This document shows, piece after piece, positions 20,301 to 27,098 of a DNA stretch of 64,000 bases. The position numbers and the translations under genes were made by a program. Source of the DNA: Verrucomicrobiota bacterium (GTDB lineage Bacteria; Verrucomicrobiota; Verrucomicrobiia; Limisphaerales; JAFGQR01); contig JAFGQR010000163.1 in NCBI GenBank assembly GCA_016935555.1, positions 21,963 through 85,962 on the forward strand, written 5' to 3'. The notes under the pieces were generated by a model, which was given only the letters and a program-made list of their open reading frames with translations, was not told where the DNA came from and ran no database searches. Within the stretch, counting starts at the first letter, position 1. Every line of letters starts with the position of its first letter.

Positions 20301-23243
20301 CCCCAAACCGTCCCCCTCTCCGGCATCAGCCCCGGCGCCCCCGACGAGTCCCAAACGCTGGCCATCACCGCCCTCTCCAGCCAGCCCAACCTCGTGCCGC
20401 AGCCGGCCCTCCAGTACTCCCCCGGCAACACCACCGGCAGCCTGACGTTTGCTCCCGTCGCCGGCGCGTCCGGCACCGCCACCATCACTGTCACCGTCGA
20501 CGACGGCGGCGACGGGCTCAGCACGGTCGTTCGCGCGTTCACGGTGACCGTGACGGCCGTTAGCGGGCCCCCCAGCCTGAGCAATCTCGCGGACCAGACC
20601 CTTCTGGAAGACACGCTCCTCGCGTTGCCCTTCAGCGTCGGCGACTCCGAAACGGATCCTTTGCGACTGACGGTCACCGCCGCGTCGTCCAACCCGGCGC
20701 TTCTGCCCCTCACCCACATCGCCTTCCAGGGCGCGGGCGCCGACCGCTGGGTTCTGCTCCAGCCCGCCTCGAACGCCTGGGGCGCCGCGACGGTCACGCT
20801 GACCGTCAGCGACGGGGTGAATACTGCGTCCGACGCGTTTGACGTCACGGTCGTGCCCGTCAACGATCCGCCCGCCGTGACTCCCGTCAACGACGTGTTG
20901 CGCAGCGAGGGTTTCTCGCTTTTCAGCGTCGGCTTCATCGGTGTCAGCCCCGGCGCCCCCAATGAACCGCAAACCAACACCATCACCGCCACCTCCAGCA
21001 ACCCCAGCCTCGTCGCCGTCGATTCGGTCGTCCACACCCCCGGCGCCAGCAGCGGCACCGTCCGCCTCAACAAGGGAACCACTCCGATCGGCATCGCGGA
21101 AATCACGCTGAGATTGGACGACGGCGGGGCGTCGAACAACGTGGTGCTCAGCAGCTTCCTGGTGTATGTGAAACCCACCACCAACACGCTGCCCACCCTG
21201 TTCGGCCTCACCGCCCGCACCATTGCCGAAGACACCTCCACAGGGCCGCTCGCGTTCACCATCAACGACACCGATACCCCCCCCGACCAGCTGACGCTGA
21301 CTGCCGAATCGTTCGATCCCACCCTGTTCCCGCCCGCCAACATCGTCCTCGGCGGCTCCGGAACCAACCGCACCCTCACCGTCACTCCCGCCCCCAACCG
21401 CCATGGCAGCAACATCGTCCGGATCACCATCGTCGACAGCACCTGCGGCCTCCGCTATGCCAACGTCCCCATCACCGTCACCCCCGTCAACGACCGGCCC
21501 ACCCTCTCCGCCATCACCAACCAAACCGCCACCAGCGGCATCCCCTCCAGCCTCATCCCCTTCACCGTCACCGACCTCGAAACCCATCCCGACCAGCTCG
21601 CCGTCACCGCCACCTCCGCCCACCCCGCCCTCGTGCCCCAAGCCAACATCGTTCTGGGCGGCAGCGGGACGAACCGCGCCCTGCGCATCACCCCGGCCGC
21701 CGGCCAAACCGGCAACGCCACTCTCACCGTCACCGCCCGGGACGGCACCCTGGGGAGCACCCAGACTTTTGTGCTCACGGTCACCGCCCCCAATACCCCG
21801 CCCACTCTCAGCGACATCGCCGACCAAACCACCGCCACCGGCACCCCCACCCCCGCGCTCGCCTTCACCATCGCCGACGCCGAAACCCCCGCCGCCGACC
21901 TCACGCTCTCCGCAGCTTGCTCCAACCCGCTCCTCATCCCCACCCGGCAGATTGTCTTCGGCGGCAGCGGCAACGCCCGCACCGTCACCGTCACCCCCGT
22001 CGCCGGCCAGATCGGCACCGCCAACATCACCATCACCGTCAGCGACGCCGGCGGCGCCACCGCCAGCGACAGTTTCCTGGTGACCGTCAGCGCCCTCAAC
22101 CACGCCCCCACCCTCGCCCCCCTCGCCAACCTCAACCTCACCCCAAACGCCGGCCCCCAAACCGTCAGCCTGACCGGCATCGGCGTCGGTTCGTCCGACC
22201 AGAACCAGACGCTGTTCATCGTGGCCAGCTCCGGCAATCCCGCCCTCGTGCCGCACCCCGCCGTCACTTACACCAGCCCCGATCCCGCCGGCACCCTTGT
22301 GCTGCACCCCGTCCCCGGCGCCAGCGGCATCGCCGTCATCACCGTGACGGTCAATGACAGCCAGCCGCAGAACACCACCGCCACCCGCACGTTCACCGTC
22401 CGCGTCAACGGCGCGCCCACGCTGGCCATCACCCCGCTGCTCATCGTCGACGAGGACACCGCCGTGCCCGCCATCCCGTTCACCCTCGGCGATCCCGAGA
22501 GCCCGCTCGCCAGCCTTCAGGTCAGCGCCACCTCCTCCAACCCTGCCCTGCTCCCCGACACGCGCCTGGTCCTGGCCGGCACCGGCGCCAGCCGCACCCT
22601 GAGCGTCACGCCGCTGCCTGACCAGTTTGGCAGCACATTCGTCCGGCTCGTGGTGGCCGACGACACCGGCCTGGCCTGCACCAACGGGGTTTATCTGTTC
22701 GTGCGCTCCGTCGACGACCTGCCCACACTCGACCCCATCAGCGCCCAAGTCGCCTACCTCGACGTGGGCACCCTCACCGTGCCGCTCACCGGATGCAGCG
22801 CCGGCCCCGCCGAACTCGGCCAGGTCCTGCGCCTCCACGCCAGCTCCGACAACCCAGCCGTCGTTCCCCACCCTTCCGTTCTCTACACCAGCCCCCAACC
22901 CGCCGGCCAACTCATCCTCACCCCGGCCGCCCAAGGCACCGCCACCATCACCGTCACCGCCGACGACGGCGACCTTCTCAGCCACGCCATCACCCGCGCC
23001 TTCACCGTGACCGTCACCACCACCCCCGTGCGCCTGACCCTCCGGCGTGACGCCTCCACTGTCGTCGTCTCCTGGCCCTACCCCGCCCCCGGCTACATCC
23101 TCGAACGGTCCTACGCCCATACCTCCCCCTGGACTTGGGCCGCGGTTCCCGACGCCGCCGCCGTGTCCGGCAACCAACAGTCCGTCACCCTCCCCGCCAC
23201 CGGCCGCATGGAACTCTACCGGCTCAGGAAAAGCGTTCCCTGA
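11382..23243 (+). CDS. Giant secreted repeat protein: signal peptide, ~550-aa N-terminal globular domain, DUF11-like repeats, then many cadherin-like repeats
   Basis: 3953-aa ORF; N-terminus with basic region and hydrophobic stretch (IRLALALLAAASPAPPLRA); periodic VNDPPTL...EDT and SSNPxLVPxxxLxLGGSGxNRTLTLTP motifs; C-terminal VVSWPYPAPGYILERS...ELYRLRKSVP. Confidence 0.9.
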   Translation: MNRRLPARSVRTCAANRRGACPVPIRLALALLAAASPAPPLRADILPVPVHVTAADTVPFSELATRAASSPRPAGKYAASAAAESDGALPPEDGQAAPARVASAPAPLQELESPMPNANFAALLDDGTAFTPDIAAAVGVQHLMVALNSQVRIQDRQGHALSTVTLDGFWAGLTNAVLTNLFCSEPRLLFDPHAQRWIFTANANLGTNNAGVLLAVSGTPDPTGTWHRRFIATTNVVVTPATPPATNTIELYAERPTPAFNKDWIVVQANLYYRTDDTLWASAVYVFNKTNLYAGGTLSPLRFEFVDPVEGLLDINHVPAAAYDAAASSLYFVQVWAGNYQEYGYLRIYSLEHSPTNTPFLKTTDATGDPGPFAETWYAWDSGPPAGVTNLAPQWNSPHRIDAGDDRIQNVVYRRGLLYAVHTVFLPTNAPTHTALQWYVITPGLGESLVTRFDAGVADPEGRSFAFPSIAVNRDDDILVGYTRFDSNHYPCAGYVFQGRKDPPETQRGDIIYRYGEAPYYVPDCYGVNLWGAYSASITDPVNDTDLWTVQQYAELPAPQGSRWGTWWARVSPDVDLALAASVAPDPVYAGNPLTCTLTVTNLEPNRASGVVLSNRLPPGAVFVSGTVPGGACALTNDSVICDLGMLDTGQSRAATIVILPFTQGLMSNAVSVAANGRDLNPTNNTATSVTTVLESADLALLGSDDPDPVGVGQDLVYALTVTNQGPFASVGVWLTNILPSGVTLVSSVASQGACTLSGTTLKCSLGPINSNRTATVTLVLRPTTAGTLTHRARVAAGTFDYNPANNSVTNTTRAHHLPTLSAIGPRTMSEDTVLGPLAFTVSDAETPAASLTVTAASSNPALVSPEGLGLGGSGPSRTLTLTPLPDQFGTATITLTVADLDQGIATHSFLLTVTNVNDPPSINSLPDQTILEDMPMPVTLLMLADLETPVDSLFLAATSTNTTLVPPTNIAFLGTGASRILSVKPAPNQHGTARITVTVADGGLEVSTSFVLTVLPVNDPPFVTVNTNLTLDEDTSTGPLPLTLSDDDTPASNLVVHIRSSLPWLVGTSEIVLAGTGTNRTLTLTPVPNEAWWEPAQITLAVSDATPLTNTVILFVTVNPVDDPPTLNPIPPRSLTEDDPLQTVPLGGIGTGAWNEDQTLTVTAVSGNTRVVPAVHVDYSSPNPTGTLSFTPLPDASGIAAITVTVADGGLAGNTVVRTFNVIVTPVNDAPTLDPLGELDVLEDSGVIRLPLSGVSTGATNEFQTLVVTTASSAPAIVPPPTVSYVSPNPSGQLNVSPATNAAGTAVLTVTVNDGGSSNNLVTRSFPVTVRPVNDPPTIHPVGDRTVSEDFGDYQVELAGLSGGPPDESQALTLTALSDKPNLVSHPVVLYTNPAATAILRFTSLTNQAGLATLTLTLQDDGASNSITTHTFTLAVNPVNDPPTLNPIGPFSIDEDSGGLNVPFAGVSSGAPNEKQELTVTALSSNPAILPHPAVTYTSPNPGGSLHLRPLTNAFGNVTITVTVRDDGSGTHSTSRSFEVNVRSVNDPPAISQVPDATLLEDGVTDPLPFTVSDVETAPAGLTLSADSSNQELVSRDDIVLAGTGVQRSVTVRPRPNQFGSAQISLIVFDADGGYAITEFGVNVQSVNDPPWTAPVPDQTMREDGVLSGVPLTVLDDDVPASPFTLTATASNLILLPPGSLVLGGTGTNRTLRIQPAPGKYGEATIVVGVNDGITNVTRAFTLTVLPNNRSPVMTALGPQTTAEDLPLGPLAFDIGDRETPAGDLRLTASSSNPDLIPAAGIVFGGSGSNRTVTLHPVTNQFGTAFVTLGVEDAHFVWTPVPMVPTVESNRQCVLWPASEPLEVFRLTGIESAPPPPPLRIEPAGPHVKISWPHPAPDCVLERALHVAGRARVTFLLTVTPVNDAPLISIVPDAVIPEDGSTGDLPFTLEDVESPVTNLVLTVASSDPGLVPAGGLVLGGTGTHRTVRVTPAADRFGAATVTLTARDPQGAQSTRAFTVTVFSVNEPPTLHPPADVVLDEDAGPQNVILTGISSGEPSEVQTLAVSAESSDPVLLPSLTIAYTSAHTNGILTFGPRANAFGSATITVTVNDGGLSNNLVRRTFTVTVRSINDLPALAGIPNQILLEDTSTPALPFAVSDVETAADALAVTATASPPGLVPGAGLVLQGTGTNRTLVVTPAPDQHGTAMITLRAADADQGETTASFTLTVLPVNDPPTLDPIPDLQRDEDDGLQTVSLTGLSVGAPNEPDTLTVSVENDNPALLTDLVASYTSPDPSGTLRFRTVTNAHGTATLTVRVNDGGASNQLVSQTFTVVVRSVNDLPILSALGPQTTDEDVPAGPLAFTVGDVETGAASLIVSGASSNPALVPLSGLSFAGTGSNRTLVVRAATNQFGTATLTLKVADADRGESTTAFQLTVNSVNDPPVITSLPPQTTDEDLTLMVPFVVGDVETPAGALRVGITNTDPGLLPDAQLVLAGTNSSRTLAITPAFNRHGTATLTLSVQDEGGAMTETRFAVTVRPVNDPPTLDPLSDLTLDEDSPAQTVALSGISSGASDEVQTLVLSAATAQPWLVTNLGVTHTHPATTATLRFEPVPNADQPAVITVSVDDGGASNNVIQRSFTVNLRPVNDPPAIAPIAPQLTSEDLPAGPIAFTAADLETAPAALTLSVSSSNPTLVNSQSAVFGGDGTNRTLTLTPLRDQSGKATLTLIVTDAGLATASTTFDLVVLPVNDPPAIAGLHDLSIPEDNPPADIAFTVADIEFPGAQLLVLATSSNPTLLPPAGVTVGGAGTNRTLRLAPAANQYGMATVTVTATDPDGATGTAHFDFTVTPVNNTPVVSGIPPQTVLEDTPNGPLTWLADDRETAGGALSIVASSSNPALVAPGNIAVSGTGALRTVVVTPMPNQSGAATITLTANDGQNGIAQTRFPITVTPVNDPPSLDPLPNLTVPANSGPQTVPLSGISPGAPDESQTLAITALSSQPNLVPQPALQYSPGNTTGSLTFAPVAGASGTATITVTVDDGGDGLSTVVRAFTVTVTAVSGPPSLSNLADQTLLEDTLLALPFSVGDSETDPLRLTVTAASSNPALLPLTHIAFQGAGADRWVLLQPASNAWGAATVTLTVSDGVNTASDAFDVTVVPVNDPPAVTPVNDVLRSEGFSLFSVGFIGVSPGAPNEPQTNTITATSSNPSLVAVDSVVHTPGASSGTVRLNKGTTPIGIAEITLRLDDGGASNNVVLSSFLVYVKPTTNTLPTLFGLTARTIAEDTSTGPLAFTINDTDTPPDQLTLTAESFDPTLFPPANIVLGGSGTNRTLTVTPAPNRHGSNIVRITIVDSTCGLRYANVPITVTPVNDRPTLSAITNQTATSGIPSSLIPFTVTDLETHPDQLAVTATSAHPALVPQANIVLGGSGTNRALRITPAAGQTGNATLTVTARDGTLGSTQTFVLTVTAPNTPPTLSDIADQTTATGTPTPALAFTIADAETPAADLTLSAACSNPLLIPTRQIVFGGSGNARTVTVTPVAGQIGTANITITVSDAGGATASDSFLVTVSALNHAPTLAPLANLNLTPNAGPQTVSLTGIGVGSSDQNQTLFIVASSGNPALVPHPAVTYTSPDPAGTLVLHPVPGASGIAVITVTVNDSQPQNTTATRTFTVRVNGAPTLAITPLLIVDEDTAVPAIPFTLGDPESPLASLQVSATSSNPALLPDTRLVLAGTGASRTLSVTPLPDQFGSTFVRLVVADDTGLACTNGVYLFVRSVDDLPTLDPISAQVAYLDVGTLTVPLTGCSAGPAELGQVLRLHASSDNPAVVPHPSVLYTSPQPAGQLILTPAAQGTATITVTADDGDLLSHAITRAFTVTVTTTPVRLTLRRDASTVVVSWPYPAPGYILERSYAHTSPWTWAAVPDAAAVSGNQQSVTLPATGRMELYRLRKSVP

Positions 23244-23254
23244 AACACGGGCGG

Positions 23255-23297
23255 CGCCTTCCGGATCCGGCCCCGCCCGCACCGGGGCGGAAGGGCG
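23255..23297. terminator. Putative bidirectional terminator between convergent genes
   Basis: Outer arms CGCCTTCC / GGAAGGGCG and inner arms GCCCCG / CGGGGC around loop CCCGCAC, with a 7-nt bulge (GGATCCG) on one side; between stops at 23243 (+) and 23398 (-). Confidence 0.4.
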
Positions 23298-23397
23298 CGC
23301 GTGGCGGGGAAACGGTTCCGGGATCGTCCTGGCGCCGGCATCGGCGCGCCCCTCCGGGCATGCGCGGGCGTTCGGCGGTTTCTGGTGAACGCGGCGC

Positions 23398-25713
23398 TCA
23401 GGCGGGCGCCGGCGCAGGAGACCTGCGGGATCTGGCCGGGGCGTCCAGGGCGTCGCGGACCACCTGGGCCAGCGTTTCCGGCGCATACGGCTTTTGAAGG
23501 AAGCTGCAGCCTTCGGCCACGAGGCCGTCGGGGCTGAAGGCGTCGAGACTGTAGCCGCTGGTGTAGATGACTTTGAGGTCGGGTTTCTCAGCCAGCGCGT
23601 GCTGGGCGAGTTCGCGTCCGGAGATGCCCATGGGCATCATGACGTCGGTCAGAAGAAGATCGATGCGCTCCTTGGCGGACGGCCAGAGGCCGAGGGCGTC
23701 GACGCCGTTGGCGGCCTCGAGGACGGTGTAGCCCTTGTGTTCGAGGATTTCCCGGACCAGTTCGCGGAGCGCCGGCTCGTCCTCGACCACCAGCACGGTC
23801 TCGCGACCGCCCGGCGCGCGGACGGGGCTGACGTCCTTGGCCATGAGAGGCGCCTTGGACTTGATGGGGATGAACACGTGAAAGGCGGTGCCCTTGTCCA
23901 GTTCGCTCTCCACTTCGACCCACCCCTGGTGCTGCTTGACAATCCCATACACCGTCGCCAGCCCCAGACCGGTTCCCTTGCCGATTTCCTTGGTCGTGAA
24001 GAAGGGCTCGAAAATCCGGCTCATGGTTTTCGGGGGCATGCCCACGCCCGTGTCGGTCACGGTCAGACGCACAAAGGCGCCCGGACGCGCCTCCGTGCGG
24101 TTTTGGACATGGGCGTCGTCCAGGGTGACGGCGTCGGTGGCGATTGTCAGGCGGCCCCCGTGCGGCATGGCATCCTTGGAGTTCACCGCGAAATTCACCA
24201 GCACCTGCTCGAGCATCCCGGGATCCCCATACACGGCCGGCAGATGCTCGTGAAGGTCGCGCTCGAGAACGATCGACTCGCCCAGCAGGGTGCGCAGCAT
24301 TTTGGTAACGTTGTTGATCACGTCGTTCAAGTCGAGCAGATGCGGCTGCATGACCTGCTTGCGGCTGAACATCAGCAGCTGGCGCGTCAGGTTCGCCGCC
24401 CGCTCCGCCGCCATCGTGATCTGCCGGGCCGAGTCGCGGACCTCGCCCGCCAGGGCGGGATCGGACTGGAGGAGGCCGGAGTGGCCCTGGATGATCGTCA
24501 GGATGTTGTTGAAATCGTGGGCCACACCCGCCGCCAGCTGCCCCACCGACTCCATCTTCTGAATCTGGCGCAGCTGGTTCTCCAGGTTGAGCCGCTCCGT
24601 AATGTCCTCGGCGTAACAGTGCACCACCTGCGCCCCCAAAATCGGGAACAACGACCACGACAGCGTGCGTCCGCCCACGGTGTTCTGCAGCCGCAGCCTG
24701 CTCTGCCCCGTCGACAAACACATCTTCACCGTCGCCGACACGTTCAACGGCAGGATCGCCTGCGGATGCTGCCGCTTCAGCGCGCGAGCCATGTTCAGCG
24801 CCGCATCGTTGAAATACGTCAGCGAACCGTCCGCCGCGAACTCCAACACCGGGTTGGGGTTGTAGCGGGGAAAGGCCGCCAGCTTGCGGATCTCCTTCTC
24901 CGCCCGCTTGCGCTCGCTCAGGTCGCGGGAGATGATCAACGCCCGCTGCGGCCGGCCGTTCTCCTCGTAGATGTAGTTGACGGCGGACTCGAACACGAGC
25001 CAGTGCCCCTCGCGATGCCGAAAACGCAGCTCCGCCTGCCGGCTGGCATGAAAAAACCGCGCTTCGTCCAGCGTCTCGTGCAGGAGCGGCGCGTCATCGG
25101 GATGAATGTGCGCAAGGCAGTCCTGCTGCAAAAGGCTCTGGGGCTCGTGGCCCAGAACGGCCTGGTGCGAGGGGCTGACATACAAAAAGCGGAAATCCAA
25201 ATCCACCAGGCAGATCAGGTCGCGCGTGTTCTCCGTGATCAGCCGGAACTGCTCCTGGCTCCGTCGAAACGCCGCCTCCGTCGCCAGCCGCCCCCGTTCC
25301 GCCCGGGCCTTCCGACACACACGGTGCACCGCCGCAGGCAACAAACGCAGGGACGACTTCAGAATGTAATCCTCCGCCCCCTCCCGCATGCACTCGACCG
25401 CCGCCTCCTCGGAATGCGCCTCGGTGACAAGGATCAGCGGCACGAGCCGCGGCCGCGCCCGCAGCAGCCGCAGCGCCTCCAGCGCGCTGAACCGCGGCAG
25501 GCTGTAGTCCGCCAACACCAGGTCCGGATCGAACTCGTCCAGCGCCCGCACGTAGTCGTCGCGCCCCTCCACGCGCAGACTCACAAATGCCAGCTCGGCC
25601 CGCCGCAACTCGCGCTCGATCACCCCGGCGTCCTCGGGGGCGTCTTCCAATAACAGCAGCTTCAGCGGGGCGATCCCGGGCGATTCCCCGGATTCGACAA
25701 CGGCAGTGTTCAT
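23398..25713 (-). CDS. Hybrid sensor histidine kinase: receiver - PAS - PAS-like - HisKA/HATPase - receiver
   Basis: Start MNTAVVESGE at 25713 (longer ORF is an upstream extension). REC (LLLLEDAPED...LADYSLP), PAS (FRLITENTRDLICLVDLDFRFLYVSPS), H-box (AAGVAHDFNNILTII), G-boxes (DTGVGMPP, GKGTGLGLATVYGIV), C-terminal REC (VLVVEDEPALR...LLLTDVMMP...QKPY). Confidence 0.92.
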   Translation of the reverse strand: MNTAVVESGESPGIAPLKLLLLEDAPEDAGVIERELRRAELAFVSLRVEGRDDYVRALDEFDPDLVLADYSLPRFSALEALRLLRARPRLVPLILVTEAHSEEAAVECMREGAEDYILKSSLRLLPAAVHRVCRKARAERGRLATEAAFRRSQEQFRLITENTRDLICLVDLDFRFLYVSPSHQAVLGHEPQSLLQQDCLAHIHPDDAPLLHETLDEARFFHASRQAELRFRHREGHWLVFESAVNYIYEENGRPQRALIISRDLSERKRAEKEIRKLAAFPRYNPNPVLEFAADGSLTYFNDAALNMARALKRQHPQAILPLNVSATVKMCLSTGQSRLRLQNTVGGRTLSWSLFPILGAQVVHCYAEDITERLNLENQLRQIQKMESVGQLAAGVAHDFNNILTIIQGHSGLLQSDPALAGEVRDSARQITMAAERAANLTRQLLMFSRKQVMQPHLLDLNDVINNVTKMLRTLLGESIVLERDLHEHLPAVYGDPGMLEQVLVNFAVNSKDAMPHGGRLTIATDAVTLDDAHVQNRTEARPGAFVRLTVTDTGVGMPPKTMSRIFEPFFTTKEIGKGTGLGLATVYGIVKQHQGWVEVESELDKGTAFHVFIPIKSKAPLMAKDVSPVRAPGGRETVLVVEDEPALRELVREILEHKGYTVLEAANGVDALGLWPSAKERIDLLLTDVMMPMGISGRELAQHALAEKPDLKVIYTSGYSLDAFSPDGLVAEGCSFLQKPYAPETLAQVVRDALDAPARSRRSPAPAPA

Positions 25714-25772
25714 GATCGCTTGCGGCAAACGCGCATCGCGCCCGGAGTTGCCGGCCTGGGAACCGGGCGTGG

Positions 25773-26252
25773 CTAGCCAAGCCGGGCGAGGATTTCCTGG
25801 ATGGCGTGGAAATTGGGAAGGTCGTTGGGCGTGGGGGTCTGCTCGCTGTATTGCACCACGCCCTCCTTGTCCACGACCAGGGCGGCCCGCGCGCTCACCG
25901 ATCCCAGCCCCATGAGGTCGGGCAGCAGCGTGCCGTACGCCTGGGCCGTCTTCTTGTTCAAGTCGCTCGCCAACGCAATGCCAATGTGCTCCCGCGCCGC
26001 CCACGCCTCCTGCGCAAAGGGGCTGTCCACACTGATCCCAATCACCTCCGCGTTGAGCCGCGCATACGCGGCGAGGCCGGCGGTGACGTCGCACATCTCC
26101 TGGGTGCAAGTGCCCGTAAACGCCAGCGGGAAAAACAACAGCACCGTGTTCTTCTTTCCAAGGTTGCTGCTAAGCCGGATGTCCACCAGCCCGGATGCCT
26201 GTTTGGATTTCAGCGTGAAATCCGGCGCTCGAGTGCCCACGGGAATAGCCAT
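25773..26252 (-). CDS. Peroxiredoxin (AhpC/TSA family)
   Basis: 159 aa; MAIPVGTRAPDFTLKS, PLAFTGTCTQEMC active-site region, ALVVDKEGVVQYSEQTPTPNDLPN. Confidence 0.93.
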   Translation of the reverse strand: MAIPVGTRAPDFTLKSKQASGLVDIRLSSNLGKKNTVLLFFPLAFTGTCTQEMCDVTAGLAAYARLNAEVIGISVDSPFAQEAWAAREHIGIALASDLNKKTAQAYGTLLPDLMGLGSVSARAALVVDKEGVVQYSEQTPTPNDLPNFHAIQEILARLG

Positions 26253-26370
26253 ACGTCATCCTGAGTTGCGTTGTTGCCATTGGGGACTATCCGATAGTCC
26301 GAACGGCTCGCTTTATAATGGCCGCGCCACCCCGTGTCAAACAGTGAGTTCGCCCCCTCCACGCCCCCGC

Positions 26371-26952
26371 TCACTGCCGCGGCGCGGGGCCGCTCGTCGG
26401 GCTCGCACTCAACTGGCGGACGCCGTCGAACACATAGATCAACCCCGAGACGCCCGTGAACACCGCCGCGCCCGCCGACCCGATCAGCAGCCCCACAGGC
26501 CCAAGCTTCAACAGCCCCCAAACCACGCACGCCATCTGCAACACCGTTGCAATCTTGCCCAGCCACACCGGCTGCACCATCACCCGCCCGCACGTGTAGT
26601 AAATCACCGCCAGCCCGATCAACAACAACACGTCCCGGCTCAGAATCGTCGCCACCAGCCAAAGCGGCAACTGCGGCAAGTGCGGGTCGTTCCGAAAACT
26701 CAGCAGGATGACGCCCGACACCAACAGCAGCTTGTCCGCCAGCGGATCGAGGATCGCCCCCAGTTCGCTGCGCTGATTGTAGCGGCGCGCAATGTAGCCG
26801 TCGATCCCGTCGCTGATCGCCGCCACCCCAAATGCGGCCAGCGCCAGCCACCGGTGATACTCCACCCCCGCCTGCACATAGTAGATCACCTGCGTGATGA
26901 ACAACGGCACCAGCAGGATGCGAATAATGGTGATCTTGTTCGCCGTGGTCAT
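26371..26952 (-). CDS. pgsA: CDP-alcohol phosphatidyltransferase, probably CDP-diacylglycerol--glycerol-3-phosphate 3-phosphatidyltransferase
   Basis: 193 aa; CDP-OH-P motif SDGIDGYIARRYNQRSELGAILDPLADK; N-terminal NKITIIRILLVPLFI. Confidence 0.88.
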   Translation of the reverse strand: MTTANKITIIRILLVPLFITQVIYYVQAGVEYHRWLALAAFGVAAISDGIDGYIARRYNQRSELGAILDPLADKLLLVSGVILLSFRNDPHLPQLPLWLVATILSRDVLLLIGLAVIYYTCGRVMVQPVWLGKIATVLQMACVVWGLLKLGPVGLLIGSAGAAVFTGVSGLIYVFDGVRQLSASPTSGPAPRQ

Positions 26953-27098
26953 GCGTCGCCATGCCCCGCCACCGCCAGTGTCTTCGGCTCCGCCCGGCCC
27001 GTCAACCGTTTAACCCCCCCCGCGGGCTGTGGGCTGTGAATAACTTTCTTTTGACTCCACCCGCCACCCTTGCAGGGTTGCCCCAAAACACCACCCTA

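Noticed and set aside
11370-23486. 4038-aa minus-strand ORF opposite the second giant gene
   Set aside because: Gly/Asp/Val-rich low-complexity shadow of a high-GC repeat gene; the plus frame has a signal peptide and known repeat motifs.
23494-25653. 719-aa plus-strand ORF opposite the hybrid kinase
   Set aside because: Minus frame has complete REC/PAS/HisKA/HATPase motifs; plus translation is compositionally biased.
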